DNA of 64,000 nt from Datisca glomerata. Taxonomy: Eukaryota > Streptophyta > Magnoliopsida > Cucurbitales > Datiscaceae. The notes under the pieces are model-generated. The model had not been told where the DNA came from and did not search any database. It saw only the letters and a list, made by a program, of their open reading frames with translations. Positions 23,203 to 35,023 of this stretch are shown here, in pieces (positions within the stretch are counted from its first letter, which is position 1; each line of letters begins with the position of its first letter). A program made the translations under genes and the position numbers. Where the stretch lies: contig QANY01011455.1 in NCBI GenBank assembly GCA_003255025.1, forward strand, positions 762,908 to 826,907, in the 5' to 3' direction.

Positions 23203-23690
23203 ATTAATTTCTTGTAGACTAGGTGGATCTCTTAGCTAAGTGTGGCAGAAAACATCATCACTTCCTTATCATGTGGTGTCATCTTGAAAATCTCCTGCAC
23301 GTCTCTCGACATCTCTGCAAAATTATATATGAAAAATGATGAGAAACGCTGAGGTATCAATTAGTCAAATAAGCTGGCTATAAAAAGGAAGCAGTCATTA
23401 AGACAGACCAATTAAAAATTTGAAATCAGTGCACAGATATTAAAAAATAAGTAGTAAAATAACATTAGAAAATCATACCAAGTGACTCGAGCATTTTGTC
23501 ACATTCATCCAAGTTAAAGTGACGAACATTCTTCAAAGAAAGTTCCTTATCTCTTGCCAGTGCCAGTATTCTCCCAGGTGTTCAAACAACAATATGTGGG
23601 CATTCATTTTTTAGAACAAGGGTAGAAACTTGACAAAACAAAGAAGCCATTGTGTTTGCATTTGCATCTTATCCTTTCCCAGTGCCTCTC
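23203..23690 (-). pseudogene. UAP56-type DECD-box RNA helicase fragment (two exons, stops)
   Basis: Exon about 23690-23479 reads [19 protein letters not shown], then [20 protein letters not shown]; exon 23314-23203 reads [20 protein letters not shown], then MFSATLS*EIH. These are motif Ib, the DECD Walker B motif and the SAT motif of the mRNA splicing/export helicase UAP56 (Arabidopsis RH15/RH56). The splice between them keeps the family's phase (GAG split), so this is not a processed copy. TGA replaces a Gly codon in TPGR's motif and TAA a Lys codon after SATLS. The N-terminal Walker A half and the helicase C domain are absent. Confidence 0.85.
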
Positions 23691-24238
23691 CTTCATACTC
23701 AAGCAAAAGCAAGGATGATGTTAGCCTATACGTGCAAATAAAAAATAGTCTACCGATCTTTTTTAATCCATGTTGAATGAGATCCTATAGGACTATCTCG
23801 GCTACCTATTCATAAAGGCTTGAATAAAAAGTCAGTAATGAATCCTATCATTCTTCATTACTTTCCTCAGTTGTAAAAGGAGGAAGCTCATCTAATTCTA
23901 TCAAAAGCATAAAGCAAGGCAGGGAAGTTCTTTGTGCAATCAAGGAGGCAGCTAGTCAGGCTGCCAAGGGAGACAGGTCAAGATAACACAGCCAATAAAG
24001 ACATGTCAAGATAAAATATGCTAGTAGTCACAGCTAAAAGGTTAGGTGGTTATGTACCTATACTTAGCAAAATAGTTCAATTAGTCACTAGGTTATATCA
24101 ATCCATTAGTTTTGACATCTCAACCTTAAATGAGTACTTTAGTACACTGTAAATAATCATTTAGTTTGAATTTCTTACAAAATCTGAAATAAAATAATTT
24201 TTTTTACATTGAATAAGATTAATTCTATGCTGAATTAC

Positions 24239-25332
24239 CTCATCTTGGCGCCTCTTCCCTTCAAAGCTGAAAGGCTTCAAGACAATTGTCGCACTAAATC
24301 CATTTCTGGATTTTATACTTCTAAGAATATCTACTGCTGCAGTGTGATCCGAACCATATCCAGCACTAACCACCTACAACGAACAAAAAGATTAAATAGA
24401 ATAATTAGTAAAGTAAATGGGGTACATTCTTCAGCAGCGAGACTGTTTAAAACATTTAAACTTCAAGACTAAAATTTAATGTATCTTGATACAAGCTATT
24501 GAAATCTAAGAATCGTATCTCCACAAAAAAAACAAATAATAAAATTACAGAAATCTCCAACACACTTTCTTGAAAACTCAAGGAAAAAATCTTGCATCCC
24601 CACACCTTCACATACAAACCCAACTCTTCTTTTAGGCATTCCAACAAGCAGCTCTCCTACAAAACCATCTTCCACAATTTTTGGCAATTCCTTAAAAGTC
24701 ATACCTAGCAAGTTTTCACAGGTTAGATCTAATACCATGAAAATAAACTTTACAAGCATTTAATATGATATTGGCTTTTGTTCAGGTTGATTATGTGGTT
24801 CTTAATTCCATAATGAAAGAAAAGAAGAAGAAAAGGTTTGCGAGAGTCTGTATGAATCAATAATTGTGTCTAATTTGAGAATATAACACTACTACACACG
24901 CATACAAATTCACACACCCACATATTGATCAAAAAAAGAGAGCATGAAAAGATTCAAATCAATCATTCTTGTTTTTATTCTGAAGTTGGAAGAGAGCAGA
25001 AAAAGATTCAAATCCGATTCCCACACCCACATATTGATCACACTCGATAACAAAGAAGACATGCTTAACATATCCAAATAGAAAAATTACTCACCCGTGG
25101 TGCATTTTTTACTTGACCAGACTCCGAAATCAACCTAAAGACTACTCCATTAACCTTAAGTTGAAAATCCTACAAAACTAGCAAAATGTATTAGACTCCT
25201 ACAAAAAGAAGAGGACACGATTGAAGTAAAATCATAAAAGATAAAGGAGAGGAGAGGGAGAGGTACCTTAGGGTTCCTTACTATTCCTCGGTGCCCACGA
25301 AATAGTAGCTGTGGTGACAAGGCTTCCACCAT
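24239..25332 (-). CDS. Three-exon chimeric reading frame with FtsZ-like (ARC3-like) exon
   Basis: Exons 25332-25267 (ATG start, MVEALSPQLLFRGHRGIVRN), 25169-25095 (DFQLKVNGVVFRLISESGQV) and 24373-24239 (VVSAGYGSDHTAAVDILRSI, then KPFSFEGKRRQDE) are 22, 25 and 45 codons, all phase 0 with GT-AG borders. The third exon has the FtsZ pattern in which a Gly-rich GYGSD loop and ..VLKPFSFEGKRR follow each other; among plant proteins it best recalls the FtsZ-like part of plastid division protein ARC3 (from memory). The first two exons I do not recognise. The chain then meets UAP56 fragments, so this is probably a captured, composite gene inside a transposon, not a working ARC3. Confidence 0.5.
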
Positions 25333-25406
25333 TTCTTCGTTCTATAGAAAAAATAGAGAAGAAAATGAGACAAACACACAAGTATTTGAAAAGCAGACCA
25401 AGCATA

Positions 25407-25770
25407 GTGACCCACGGTGAAGATAACAGAGAAAATCATAGAAGAAAACGAAACCCACGATGACAAGAACCAAGCACAGTGACGAGACTCATGATGAAAA
25501 CTAGTGAGAGACACGACGTCGAACTCAATCAAACCCACGAGCGATCTCTTAGGCAAAGAAAGCGAGAAAAACCATGGATATGAGAAAATCAGACCAAGAA
25601 CTGTGACCCACAATGAAAGAAATGGAGAAAATCAGGGAAGAAAATGAGACCCACGATGACGAGAACCAATCACAGTGACGAGACCCACAACAAAAAACCT
25701 GTGGGAGCCACGATGATGAGCGCAAGCGAACCCACGAGCGATTTCTCAGGCGAAGCTGTTAGAGAAAACT
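25407..25770. repeat. 196-bp tandem duplication
   Basis: Two units start gtgacccac at 25407 and 25603 and share gaaaatca, aagaaaatgagacccacgat/aacgaaacccacgat, agtgacgaga and aacccacgagcgat words through to the end. They lie upstream of the chimeric gene start, where a transposon subterminal region would be. Confidence 0.75.
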
Positions 25771-26013
25771 CTAATCACCCACTTTTGAGAACCCTAACTC
25801 ACTGTCTTAGAATGAAAGAGAGATTGAGAGAAGAAAGGTCATGTTGAAAAAAGGAGCAACTAGTTTTAAGCTCCGCATTTTAAATTTTTAGTCATTTCTA
25901 ATTTTAAGTCCCGCCTTTTTTTTTTACTTTTGACATGAATAAATTTTACTTGATTTTTAATTCTCTTGTTGTTTCTTATTTTTAACAAGAGGAGACTAAA
26001 ACTCTTGTATTTT

Positions 26014-26043
26014 ATTCCTGTAGAATTCTATATTTCTTGTAGT
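26014..26043 (+). mobile_element. CACTA-type transposon terminus, copy 2
   Basis: cctgtagaattct then atatttcttgtagtg ends at 26043 and is followed by taa. A TAA also precedes a weak partner start cactactacacac near 24892, but only six terminal bases agree, so the left border stays open. Confidence 0.6.
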
Positions 26044-26091
26044 GTAAGAGTAAGAACAGGGATGGTAACAATACTATTATGAACAAGATAG

Positions 26092-26213
26092 ATAGATAGC
26101 TTGTGAATGAGCATAGGATATCCCAATTTCAAGATTCCAATGCATTTTTTTAGATAGGTAGCTTGTGAAGGAGCATAGGATATCCCAATTTCAAGATTCT
26201 AATGCATTTTTTT
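26092..26213 (+). repeat. 61-bp tandem duplication
   Basis: agcttgtgaa, gagcataggatatcccaatt and tcaagattc occur at 26099 and again at 26160 with only a few differences, a young duplication between the CACTA-type end and the LINE. Confidence 0.85.
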
Positions 26214-29186
26214 GCATCCTGGCATATCAAATTACTGCCCTGCGGACTTGCATATAAACGTTTCCATCTGTAGGCCTCCCATTATTTTTAAATTCTAGGC
26301 TGATATAGAGGAGTTTTTGCCTAGTCTTTCTCAAGCTTGGATTAGTAGTTGGTTTGGTTCTCCTATGCAATGTCTCTTCAGAAAGCGTAAGGAAACCAAA
26401 GCTACTATCAAGACTCTCATCAAGATCTAATTCTCAAATATTTCTGCTAGGGCCCTAGGTGCTAGGGTTAAGTTGGATTCTGTCCGGAATGAGCTTTTTA
26501 GTAGGCCTTATGATCTTATTTTACAGTTGAATGAGTATATAGCCTTCCATAATTTCATTTCTTTGAGGGAGGATGAGGAGAGCTTTCTTAAACAGAAGGA
26601 TAAGGCTCGTTGGATTAGCCTTAGAGATAATAACACTACCTGCTTTGAAAAGATGGTCAAGAGGACTAATATCAAACCTTGGCTTGTCCAACTCAATTCT
26701 GATCAGAGCAATACTTTAAACAATAGATAGGACATTAAAGACCATATGGTGCAACACTATACCTCCCTCATGGGCATTGAGAACATGGATCATCCCATTG
26801 ACTTGAACATCTTGCAATTACTTTATCTTAAAAGACTGTCTTCTGTGCAAGCCAACAACCTCACCAAAGCTGTCAAGCTCCAAGGCCCAAGGCCCTGATA
26901 GCTTCACTGGAATGTGGTTGGTAGTGATGGCAGTAGAGCTATTCTATACTTCTTTCAATATGGAGTGTTGGTGCCTAAGTTGAATCACAATTCTATCTCC
27001 CCGATTCCAAAGACTGCCCAACATTGAATCACCATGAATTCAGGCCTATATATTGTTACAACTCAATATACAAGTGTATCTCCAAGCTCATTGCTAACAA
27101 GTTGAAAGGTATCCTCCCTACCCTAATAAGTGATAACATGAATGATTTGTGCCATGTAGGAGGATTGCTGATAACATATTCTTATATCAGGAGTTGGTTA
27201 GGAATTATCATAGGACTACTCACATGGCTAAGTGTGCTATTACGGTGGATCTCATGAACGCCTATGACTATATCAGTTGGGTGTTTATTCAGAAAAATCG
27301 GAACATCATTGGTTTCCCTACTGTTTTCACCAATTGGATTATGGCTTGCGTTATTTCTACATCCTTCTTAGTTAACATAAATGGGGAGCTTTGTGGATAA
27401 TTTAGGGGAGCTAAAGGCCTGAGGCAGGGAGGTCCCATTTTCTCTTATTTGTTTTGTAATTATTATGGAGGCCCTCATTGGTTTTTTTACAGCATGCCTC
27501 CGCTCTGCATGGTTTCAACTTTTATTGGAGGTGCAAGGAATTATGGATTATTAACCTATGTTTTATTGATGATCTCCTCATTTTCTCTAAAGGTGACCGA
27601 AGTTCTATTAGCTTGACCAGAGATAGTCTGGATGTACTTTTCATGCTTACAAGGCTCAAGCCAAATTAGTTGAAAAGCCACATCTTCTTCTCTGGTGTCC
27701 CTGAATAAGTTAAGCTTATTTGTACGGATATTTTGGGCTTTCAGAGTGGGTAACCTTCTTTTTAGATACCTTGCTTGCCTTTGATCTCAACTAAGCTGGG
27801 AAGAACTGACTGTGTTTCTTTGGTTGACTAGATTACTGCAAGAGTCAAGAGTTGGGAGGCTAAGCATTTGTTATGGACATTCAGTTTTTTTGGCCTGGGT
27901 TGTTTGTCCTCCCAGAGAAGATCATGCATAACATTAAAAGCATCATGATAAATTACCTTTGGTCTTGTAACTCAGGTAGACATTCTGGCTCCAATGTTAA
28001 ATGGACTGAGGTGTACACTCCTACGAAAAATTATGGGTTGGGGTTCAAAGATATTCTTACATGGAATTGTGTTGCCACTGCAAAACACATTTGGTTTATT
28101 ATTTCTAATCCAACTGGTTCTATTTGGAGCAAATGGTGCTATAAACACTTGGTTAATGATGGAACTGTCTTCACTGTCAAAACCCCTAATGATTTCTACT
28201 AGATTTGGATAAAGCTGTTGAAAACCACAGATTGGTTTATAGCCCTTTGTGATGCTAGAACTGGTGATGGATCTGCTATTTCTCGGTGACCATGGCACTA
28301 GTTGGGGGTGTTTTACAACAAGTTTAGCAGAGTTGTCATTACTTATATAGGTTGGAGCCTTGGATTTAAAGTCAGTAGGGTGATAAGCAATGGTTTGTGG
28401 TCTTGTATTGTGACCACTACCTCCAGTCTTAAGGATATCAAGACTTCTTCCATGACTATGGATCCTCCTGTTATGGGACATGATAAGTGGATGTGGAAGC
28501 CTACCTCTGATGTAATCTTCTCCGTTGATTCAGTTTATTGGTTCTTAAAGCAACTTGGCAGCAAGGTTCTTTGTGGATCCCTAACCTGGTATTGTTGTAA
28601 TGTTCGTAAGCACAACTTCATCACTTGGCTGGGCTGCAAGAATAAGCTCACAACAAAGCACAAGCTTATTGGTTGGGGTATTTATGTTGATTTTGATTGT
28701 ATTCTGTGTATTAACAAGTTGGAAACTAGGGACCATCTTGTTTTTTATTATTATTTTGGCCAAGTTGTCTGGACAGCTATCGCTCAATTATATGATCTCC
28801 ACAGCTATTATGTTAGTTACGATCATTGGATTGAGTGTCTAGCCCAAATTACTAGGAGGAAAGACCTTAGGTCTTTAATCCTAAAGCGTGTTTTTAATTC
28901 TTTTGTGTATAACTTGTGGATGGAGAGCAACAATAGGGTTTTTTGGGTAAACCTATGAATAGAAATACCTTGACTAAGATCATAATCAACACTGTTAGGG
29001 ATAGACTTTGGTCCCAAATGTCTATTCCTTGGACTCATGCTAGCATTGTCCTCGTGCATATGTGAGAGTTACCTCCTCATATTTTAGAAAAGCCTCCTTA
29101 TGTTTTGGTTTGGTTTGGTGTTTCTGGGATATGCCCATTTTCTTTTGTAGTCCTAGTTTTCTAATATACTTTTCTTTATAAAAAAA
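26214..29186 (+). mobile_element. LINE (L1-type), 5'-truncated, with RT, zf-RVT and poly(A) end
   Basis: Starting inside the endonuclease end (RPPIIFKF-like, then EEFLPSLSQAW), the element gives the linker (ESFLKQKDKARWISLRDNN, 26473-26730), RT blocks (YNSIYKCISKLIANKLKG; RRIADNIFLYQELVRNYHR; ITVDLMNAYDYISWVF; NINGELCG; GLRQGG), the RT catalytic box FIDDLLIFSKGD (27560-27600, Ile for the usual Ala), and the C-terminal zf-RVT domain (28302-28958, HNFITWLGCKNKLTTKHKL). It ends at 29186 after a ctttataaaaaaa tail. Several stops and frameshifts make it inactive; no RNase H domain is seen. Confidence 0.85.
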
Positions 29187-29504
29187 TCACAATTGAGCTC
29201 CATTATTATTTTATACTACTCGATGTAATTATTATTAACCTATTATTCATTTTACGTTGCCCATCCATAATATAGTACCATGTATAACTAGATAAAGTGA
29301 TATCTAACTAATTTATACACCTCTTGTTCCTCAAGTTCCCAATCTCATTCTACTGATCAACTATGATAATTTTCAGAATGTCTCGAGTAAAATTATCAAA
29401 TCTCTATCTAAACTAGTAGAGTCACTAAGTACTTAGATTGCTATGATCTAATAGAAGAATTCTGTCAAGGTGTATTATGTCACTTACCTAAAAAAAGTGT
29501 TTGG
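29187..29504. other. Transition to tandem array; no gene
   Basis: Short AT-rich flank between the LINE tail and the first recognisable monomer of the tandem array. Confidence 0.5.
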
Positions 29505-32500
29505 AGACTCTACTATGGCACTAGACATATCCAAAATGGCTACAACGCTCGATGTTCTAATCTGGTTTGCTCCTTCTGTCCCAAACACATCCCATTTAGT
29601 CTTTTAATTCCATATTCCAATAGAAGAACCCAAAAAGTCCAAAACGTCTGAGGTTCTTACTGAAACATGTATATGCTGCCAAGACTAAGTTGGAGTCGAT
29701 CTTTACACAAAAGACTCAAGGTTAGCTAAGTTCATATTGTTTGATCCTAAAGATGTCGTATTGGGTATTTTTTTCCCTATGGCACTGGCATCACCCAAAA
29801 TGACCACAACACTCCTAGTTTTAATCCTAAATATGTTTTCAGGGACAAAGTCAGTTTGATTATGAGATACGCCAAACATTGAAGTTTAGCTAAGTTCATC
29901 TCATTTGGTTATAAACATGTCCTATTGGGTCTTTTTTGACCCCCTATTGCACTAAAAGCACCCAAAAGAACTACAAAGGACCAAATGCTTCTCTTCGATG
30001 TGTATATGATGTCAAAATTCAGTTTAAGTACAAGTTATGCCCAAAGGATTCAAGTTTACCCAAGTTCATCTTCTTTAGTCCTAAACATATTGTATTGGGT
30101 CTTTTTGACTCCCTATGACACTAGAAGCACCTAAAACGACCAAAATGCTCAAAGTTCATGTCCCAAATGTGTTTTTGTGTCAAAATTCAGTTCGAGTAGT
30201 TGTATGCCTAAAAGATTCTAGTTTTGTCAAGTTCATCTCGTTTGGTCCAAAATATATCACATTCTGTCTTTTTGACTCCCTATGGTACTAGAAGCACCAA
30301 AAATGGAGACAACTATCCAAATTCATCTTCCAATTGTGTATTTGATTTATAAAAACCATTTCGATTACAAGCTTTACCCAAATAATTAATGTTTAGCCAA
30401 TTCATCTCGTTTGGTTTCTAAACAAGTTTCAGTGGCACTAGGATCCCTGAAAACAACCACAACACTCCAAGATCTTTACCCAAATTTGTATTTGGTGTCA
30501 AAATCCAAGTGAGTACAAGCTATGCCTAAAAGATTCAAGTTTAGCTAAGCTTGTCTAGTTCAGATCTAAATAAGTTCCAGTGAATCATTTAAACTCCCTA
30601 TGGCAATTAAAGCACCTAAGACGACCAAACGACTCCCAATTATTATTTCAAACATGTATATGATGTCAAAAATTAGTTCAAACAAGTTAGTCCTATTTTG
30701 TCCTAAACATGACACATTGGGGCTTTTTTACTTCTTATGGCACTAGAAGCACACAAAAATACCACACCGCTCCAATTTCATGTCATAATGTGTATTTGGT
30801 TTAAAAAGTAGCTGAGCACATGTTATACCCAAAAGATTCAAGTTTAGCCAAGTTCATCTCTTTTGGTGCTAAAAATGTCTCGTTCGGTCTTTTTGACTCC
30901 TTATGACACTAGAAGCACCCAAAACATTTACAAAAAAAAAAATTATCACCCAAACATGTATTTGGTTTAAAAAGTCAGTTTGAGTACAAGTTATGCCCAA
31001 AAAATTCAAGTTTAACGAAGTTCATTCCTAAACTTTTATATGGTGTCGAAATTCATTTATAGTGCAGTCTATGCATATAAAAAACCAAGTCTAGCCAAGT
31101 TCGTCTCATTTGGTGCAAAATAAGTCTCATTGAGTCTTTTTGACTCCCTATGGCACTATCCCCAAACAATCACCATGCTCCAAAATCTTATCCCAAATGT
31201 ATATTTGGTGTCAAAAGTCAAGTCAAGTACAAGCTATGCCAAAAAGATTCAAGTTTAGCTATATTCATCTCCTTTGGACCAAAACACGTTCCATTGACTC
31301 TTTTTGACTCCCTATTACACAAAACACACCCAAAATGTCCAAAATGTTCCAAGTTATTATCCTAAATATATATTTGTTGTCAAAATTAAGTTGGAGTATA
31401 AGCTACGCATAAAAGATTCATCTTTCACCAAGTTCATCTCATTTGGTAATAAACACGACCCATTGGGCAGTTTTGACTCCTTATAGCACTAGAAGCACCT
31501 AAAATGTGAACAAAACACCATAGAATGTCCTCAAATGTGTTGTTCAAAAAGTCAGTTGAGCACATGATATACCCAAAATATTAAAGTTTAGCCAAGTTTG
31601 TCTTATTTGGTCCCAAACATGTCTAATTTGATCTTTTGACTCCCTATAGCACTAGAAGCACCCAAAATGAGGATGATGCTCTAAATTTATCTTATAAACA
31701 TATATGATTTTAAAAGTCCGATGAGCATATGCAATGCCCAAAAGATTCAAGCTTAGTCAAGTTCATCCCATTTGGTCCAAACATGTCCCGTTAGGTCTTT
31801 TTGACTCCCTATTAAGAGCCTAATATGACCACATTGCTCCAAGTTCTAATCCCAATGTGTAGTAGGGTCAAAGTCTGCTCAAGTACAAGATATGCCCAAA
31901 AGATTCAAGTTTAGTCAAGTTCACCTTATTTGTTCGTAAACATGTCCCATTGGGTATTTTTTACTCCTTAATGCACTAAAAGCACCCCAAATGACTTAAA
32001 TGCTCCAAACTCATATCCTCAACATATATGTATATAGATGATGTCAAAATTCAATTCAAGCAAAAACTATGCCCAAATGATTCAAGGTTTACCCAAGTTC
32101 ATCTCGTTTGGTCCTCAACATATTCCATTAGGCCTTTTTGACTACATATAACACTAGAAGCACTCAAACAACCACAATGCTCCAAATCAGAATCCAAAAT
32201 GTGTTTTTGTGACAAATAATAGTTTGAGCACGAGTATTCTGTGAAGATTTAAGTATAGCCAAGTTAATCTCATTTGGTCCTAAACACACCCCATTTGGTC
32301 TTTTCGACTCTCTATGTCACTAGAAGAAAATGAAACAACCACAATGATCCAATTCAACTCCTAAACATATATTTGGTTCAAATAGTCAGTTCGAGCACAA
32401 TCTATGCCCAAAAATTTAAGTTTAGACAAGTTCTTCCTATTTGGTCTTAAACATGTCGCATTGTGTCTTTTTACTCCTTATGGCACTAGAAGCACTAAAA

Positions 32501-35023
32501 ATTACCACAATGCTCCAAAGATCTTACCCCAAACGTGTATTTGGTGTCAAAAGTCAAGTCAATTACAAGCTTTGCCCATATGACACTCAAAGCACCCAAA
32601 ATGATCAAAACATTTCAAATTCATCTCCCAAACATGTATTTGGTTTAAAATATCTATTCGGTTATAAGCTATGCTCAAAACATTCAAGTTTAGAAAAGTC
32701 CATCTCATTGGGTCCTAAACACATTTCATTGGCCTTTTGACTATGTATGACATCAAAATCACCCAAAACAACCACAAAGCTCAAAGATCTTATCCCAAAC
32801 TTGTATGTGGTGTCAACATTCAAGTGGAGTACAAGTTGTGTCCAAAAGATTCAAGTTTATCTAACCACCCAAAACACTAAAATGACTAAAATGTCCAAAA
32901 ATCACTCAAAAAGTACCCAAAATGACTAAAATGCTTTATTGAATCTTTTTAACATTTGATTGAATCTTTTGATTCCATGTGGCACAAGAAGTACCCAGAT
33001 CGACTAAAAACGCTCCAAATTACTATTCCAAACATGTATTTCATTTCAAAAGTCTGTTTGAGTCCAAGCTATGCCCAAAAGATTCAAGTTTTACCAAGAT
33101 TATGGCATTTGGCCCTAAACACAACCCATTGGGTTCTTTTTACTCTTTATGAGACTTGAAGCATGCAAAACAACCATGGTGCTCCAAATTAATCTCCTAA
33201 AAATGTATTTTGTTTAAAAAGTCAGTTGATAACATGCAATGCCCAAAAGATTAAAGTTTAACCAAGTTCATCTCATTTAGTCCAAACATGCCCCATTGAG
33301 ACTTTTTGACTGCCTACGAAACTAGAAGCACCAAATGACCACAAAGCTCCATGATATATTCCAAAATGTGTTCTTCATGTCAATAGTTAGTTTGAGTACA
33401 AGGTACTGCCCAAAATATTAAAGCTAGTCAAAATGACCATAACACTTTGAGGTACTTTTTCCAAACATGCAGTTGGTGCCAAAACTTAATTCGAGTATCA
33501 TCAAGGCCCAAAAGATTCATGCTTTGTCAAGTTCATCTTGTTTAGTCCTAAACACGTCATATTAATATTTTTCAATCCTTACATACTAAAGCACCCAAAA
33601 TGACCACAACCTCACATAGTTCTAATACCAAATTTGTTTTTTCAGATCAAAAGTCAATTCGAATTAAAGATATGCCCTAAATATTAAAGTTTGGCCAACT
33701 TCACCTCATCTGGTCCAAAACATGCCCCATAAGGTATTTTTCGGTCTCTATGGCACTAGAAGCACCCAAAACAACCACATCACTACAAATTTATCTCAAG
33801 AACTTGTACATGATGTCAAAATTTAGTTCAAGTATAAGTCATGCTCAAAAGATTCATCTTTTCCCAAATTCATCTCGTAATTTGGTGGTAAAATTATCTA
33901 CTTAGGTCATTTTGACTCCCAATGGAACTTACTAGCAGCACTCAAAATGACCACAATGCTCCAAATTCAAATACCAAATGTATTTGTAGGGTCAAAGTCT
34001 GTTCGAGTACAAAATATGCTCAAAATATTCAACTTTAGTCAAGTTCATCTCATTCGGTCCTAACAATATCCCGATGGGTCTTTTTGACTTCCTGTTGTAC
34101 TAGAAGCACCCAAAAAGACTACAACACTCCAAATTCAACACTTGAAGGTGTATATGATGTAAAAATTCAGTTGAAGTACAAGTTATGCCCCCAAAGACTC
34201 AAGTTTACCCAAGTGCATCTTATCTAGTCCTTAACAGGCTTCATTGAGTCTTTTTTACTCCCTATGACATTAGAGGCACCCAAAGAGAAAACAGAGCTCC
34301 AAATCTTAATCCAAAATTTTTTTTATGTCAAAAGTCAGTCCAAGTACAAGTACAACACAAAGATTCAAGTTTTTTAGTCAAGTTCGTCTCGTTTGGTGCC
34401 ATACAACTTTCATTTGGCCTTTTTGACTCCTTATGGCACTAGAAGAACCAAAATGATCCAAATTCATCTCCCAAATGTTTATTTGGTTAAAGTCAGTTTG
34501 AGTACAAGCTATGCCAAAATTACTCATGTTTGCCAAGTTCAACCCGTTTGGCGCTAAACACGTCCCCTTAGGTGTTTTTGACTCCTTATGGCACTAAAAG
34601 CTCCCAACACGACACAACAATTTAAATTCATCTCCCAAATATGTATTTGGTTTACAAAATCCATACAAGCGGTGCCTAAAATATTCAAGTTCAAACAAGT
34701 TCATCTCGTTTGGTCCTAAACATGTCGCATTTGATCTTTTTGACTCCTTATGGCACTAGAAGCAACCGAAATGACAAAACTCCAAAATCATCTCCTAAAC
34801 CTGGATATAATATCAAAATTCAGTTTGAGTACAAGATGTGTCCAAAATATTCAAGTTTAGCAGAGTTCATCTTAGTTGGTCCAAAACATGTCACATTGGA
34901 TACTAGAAGCATGCAAGACCACAACGCTCTAAGATCTTATCCTAAAGTGCATGTGGTGTCAAAAGTCAAGTAGAGGTACAAGCTATGCCTAAAAGATTCA
35001 AGTTTAGCAAAGTTTGTCTCATT
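29505..35023 (+). repeat. Diverged tandem array (satellite-like), ~165-bp unit, ~33 copies
   Basis: The phrases tttttgactccctatggcac, agaagcacccaaaatgacca, aagattcaagtttagccaag and ttcatctcgtttggtcctaa recur in fixed order. The first lies near 30100, 30270, 30594, 30891, 31137, 31303, 31471, 31636, 31800, 31964, 32137, 32305 and 32468, giving a unit near 165 bp (160-173, with some truncated or fused units). Copies differ at many positions. One frame is often open (FGVKIQFEYKLCPKDSS-like words), which yields many 60-100 codon frames that are not genes. Unit length is in the nucleosome range typical of plant centromeric or subtelomeric satellites; function is unknown. Confidence 0.92.

Noticed and set aside
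24496..24759. Minus-strand frame (TFKELPKIVEDGFVGELLVG) as an extra exon of the FtsZ-like chain
   Set aside because: Protein-like wording, but I found no convincing splice borders and no family match; left in the intron.
25281..25613. 110-codon hydrophobic minus-strand frame
   Set aside because: Overlaps the 196-bp tandem duplication and the first exon of the chimeric chain in another frame; composition is a by-product.
27972..28481. 169-codon minus-strand open frame
   Set aside because: Antisense shadow of the LINE RT/zf-RVT region, which reads correctly on the plus strand.
31150..33159. Several 60-99 codon frames with similar peptides
   Set aside because: They come from the repeated unit, lack shared start or stop logic and have no domain.
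29505..35023. CRISPR-like or gene-family interpretation of the tandem array
   Set aside because: No constant repeat/variable spacer pattern; units are contiguous and uniformly diverged, and this is plant nuclear DNA.
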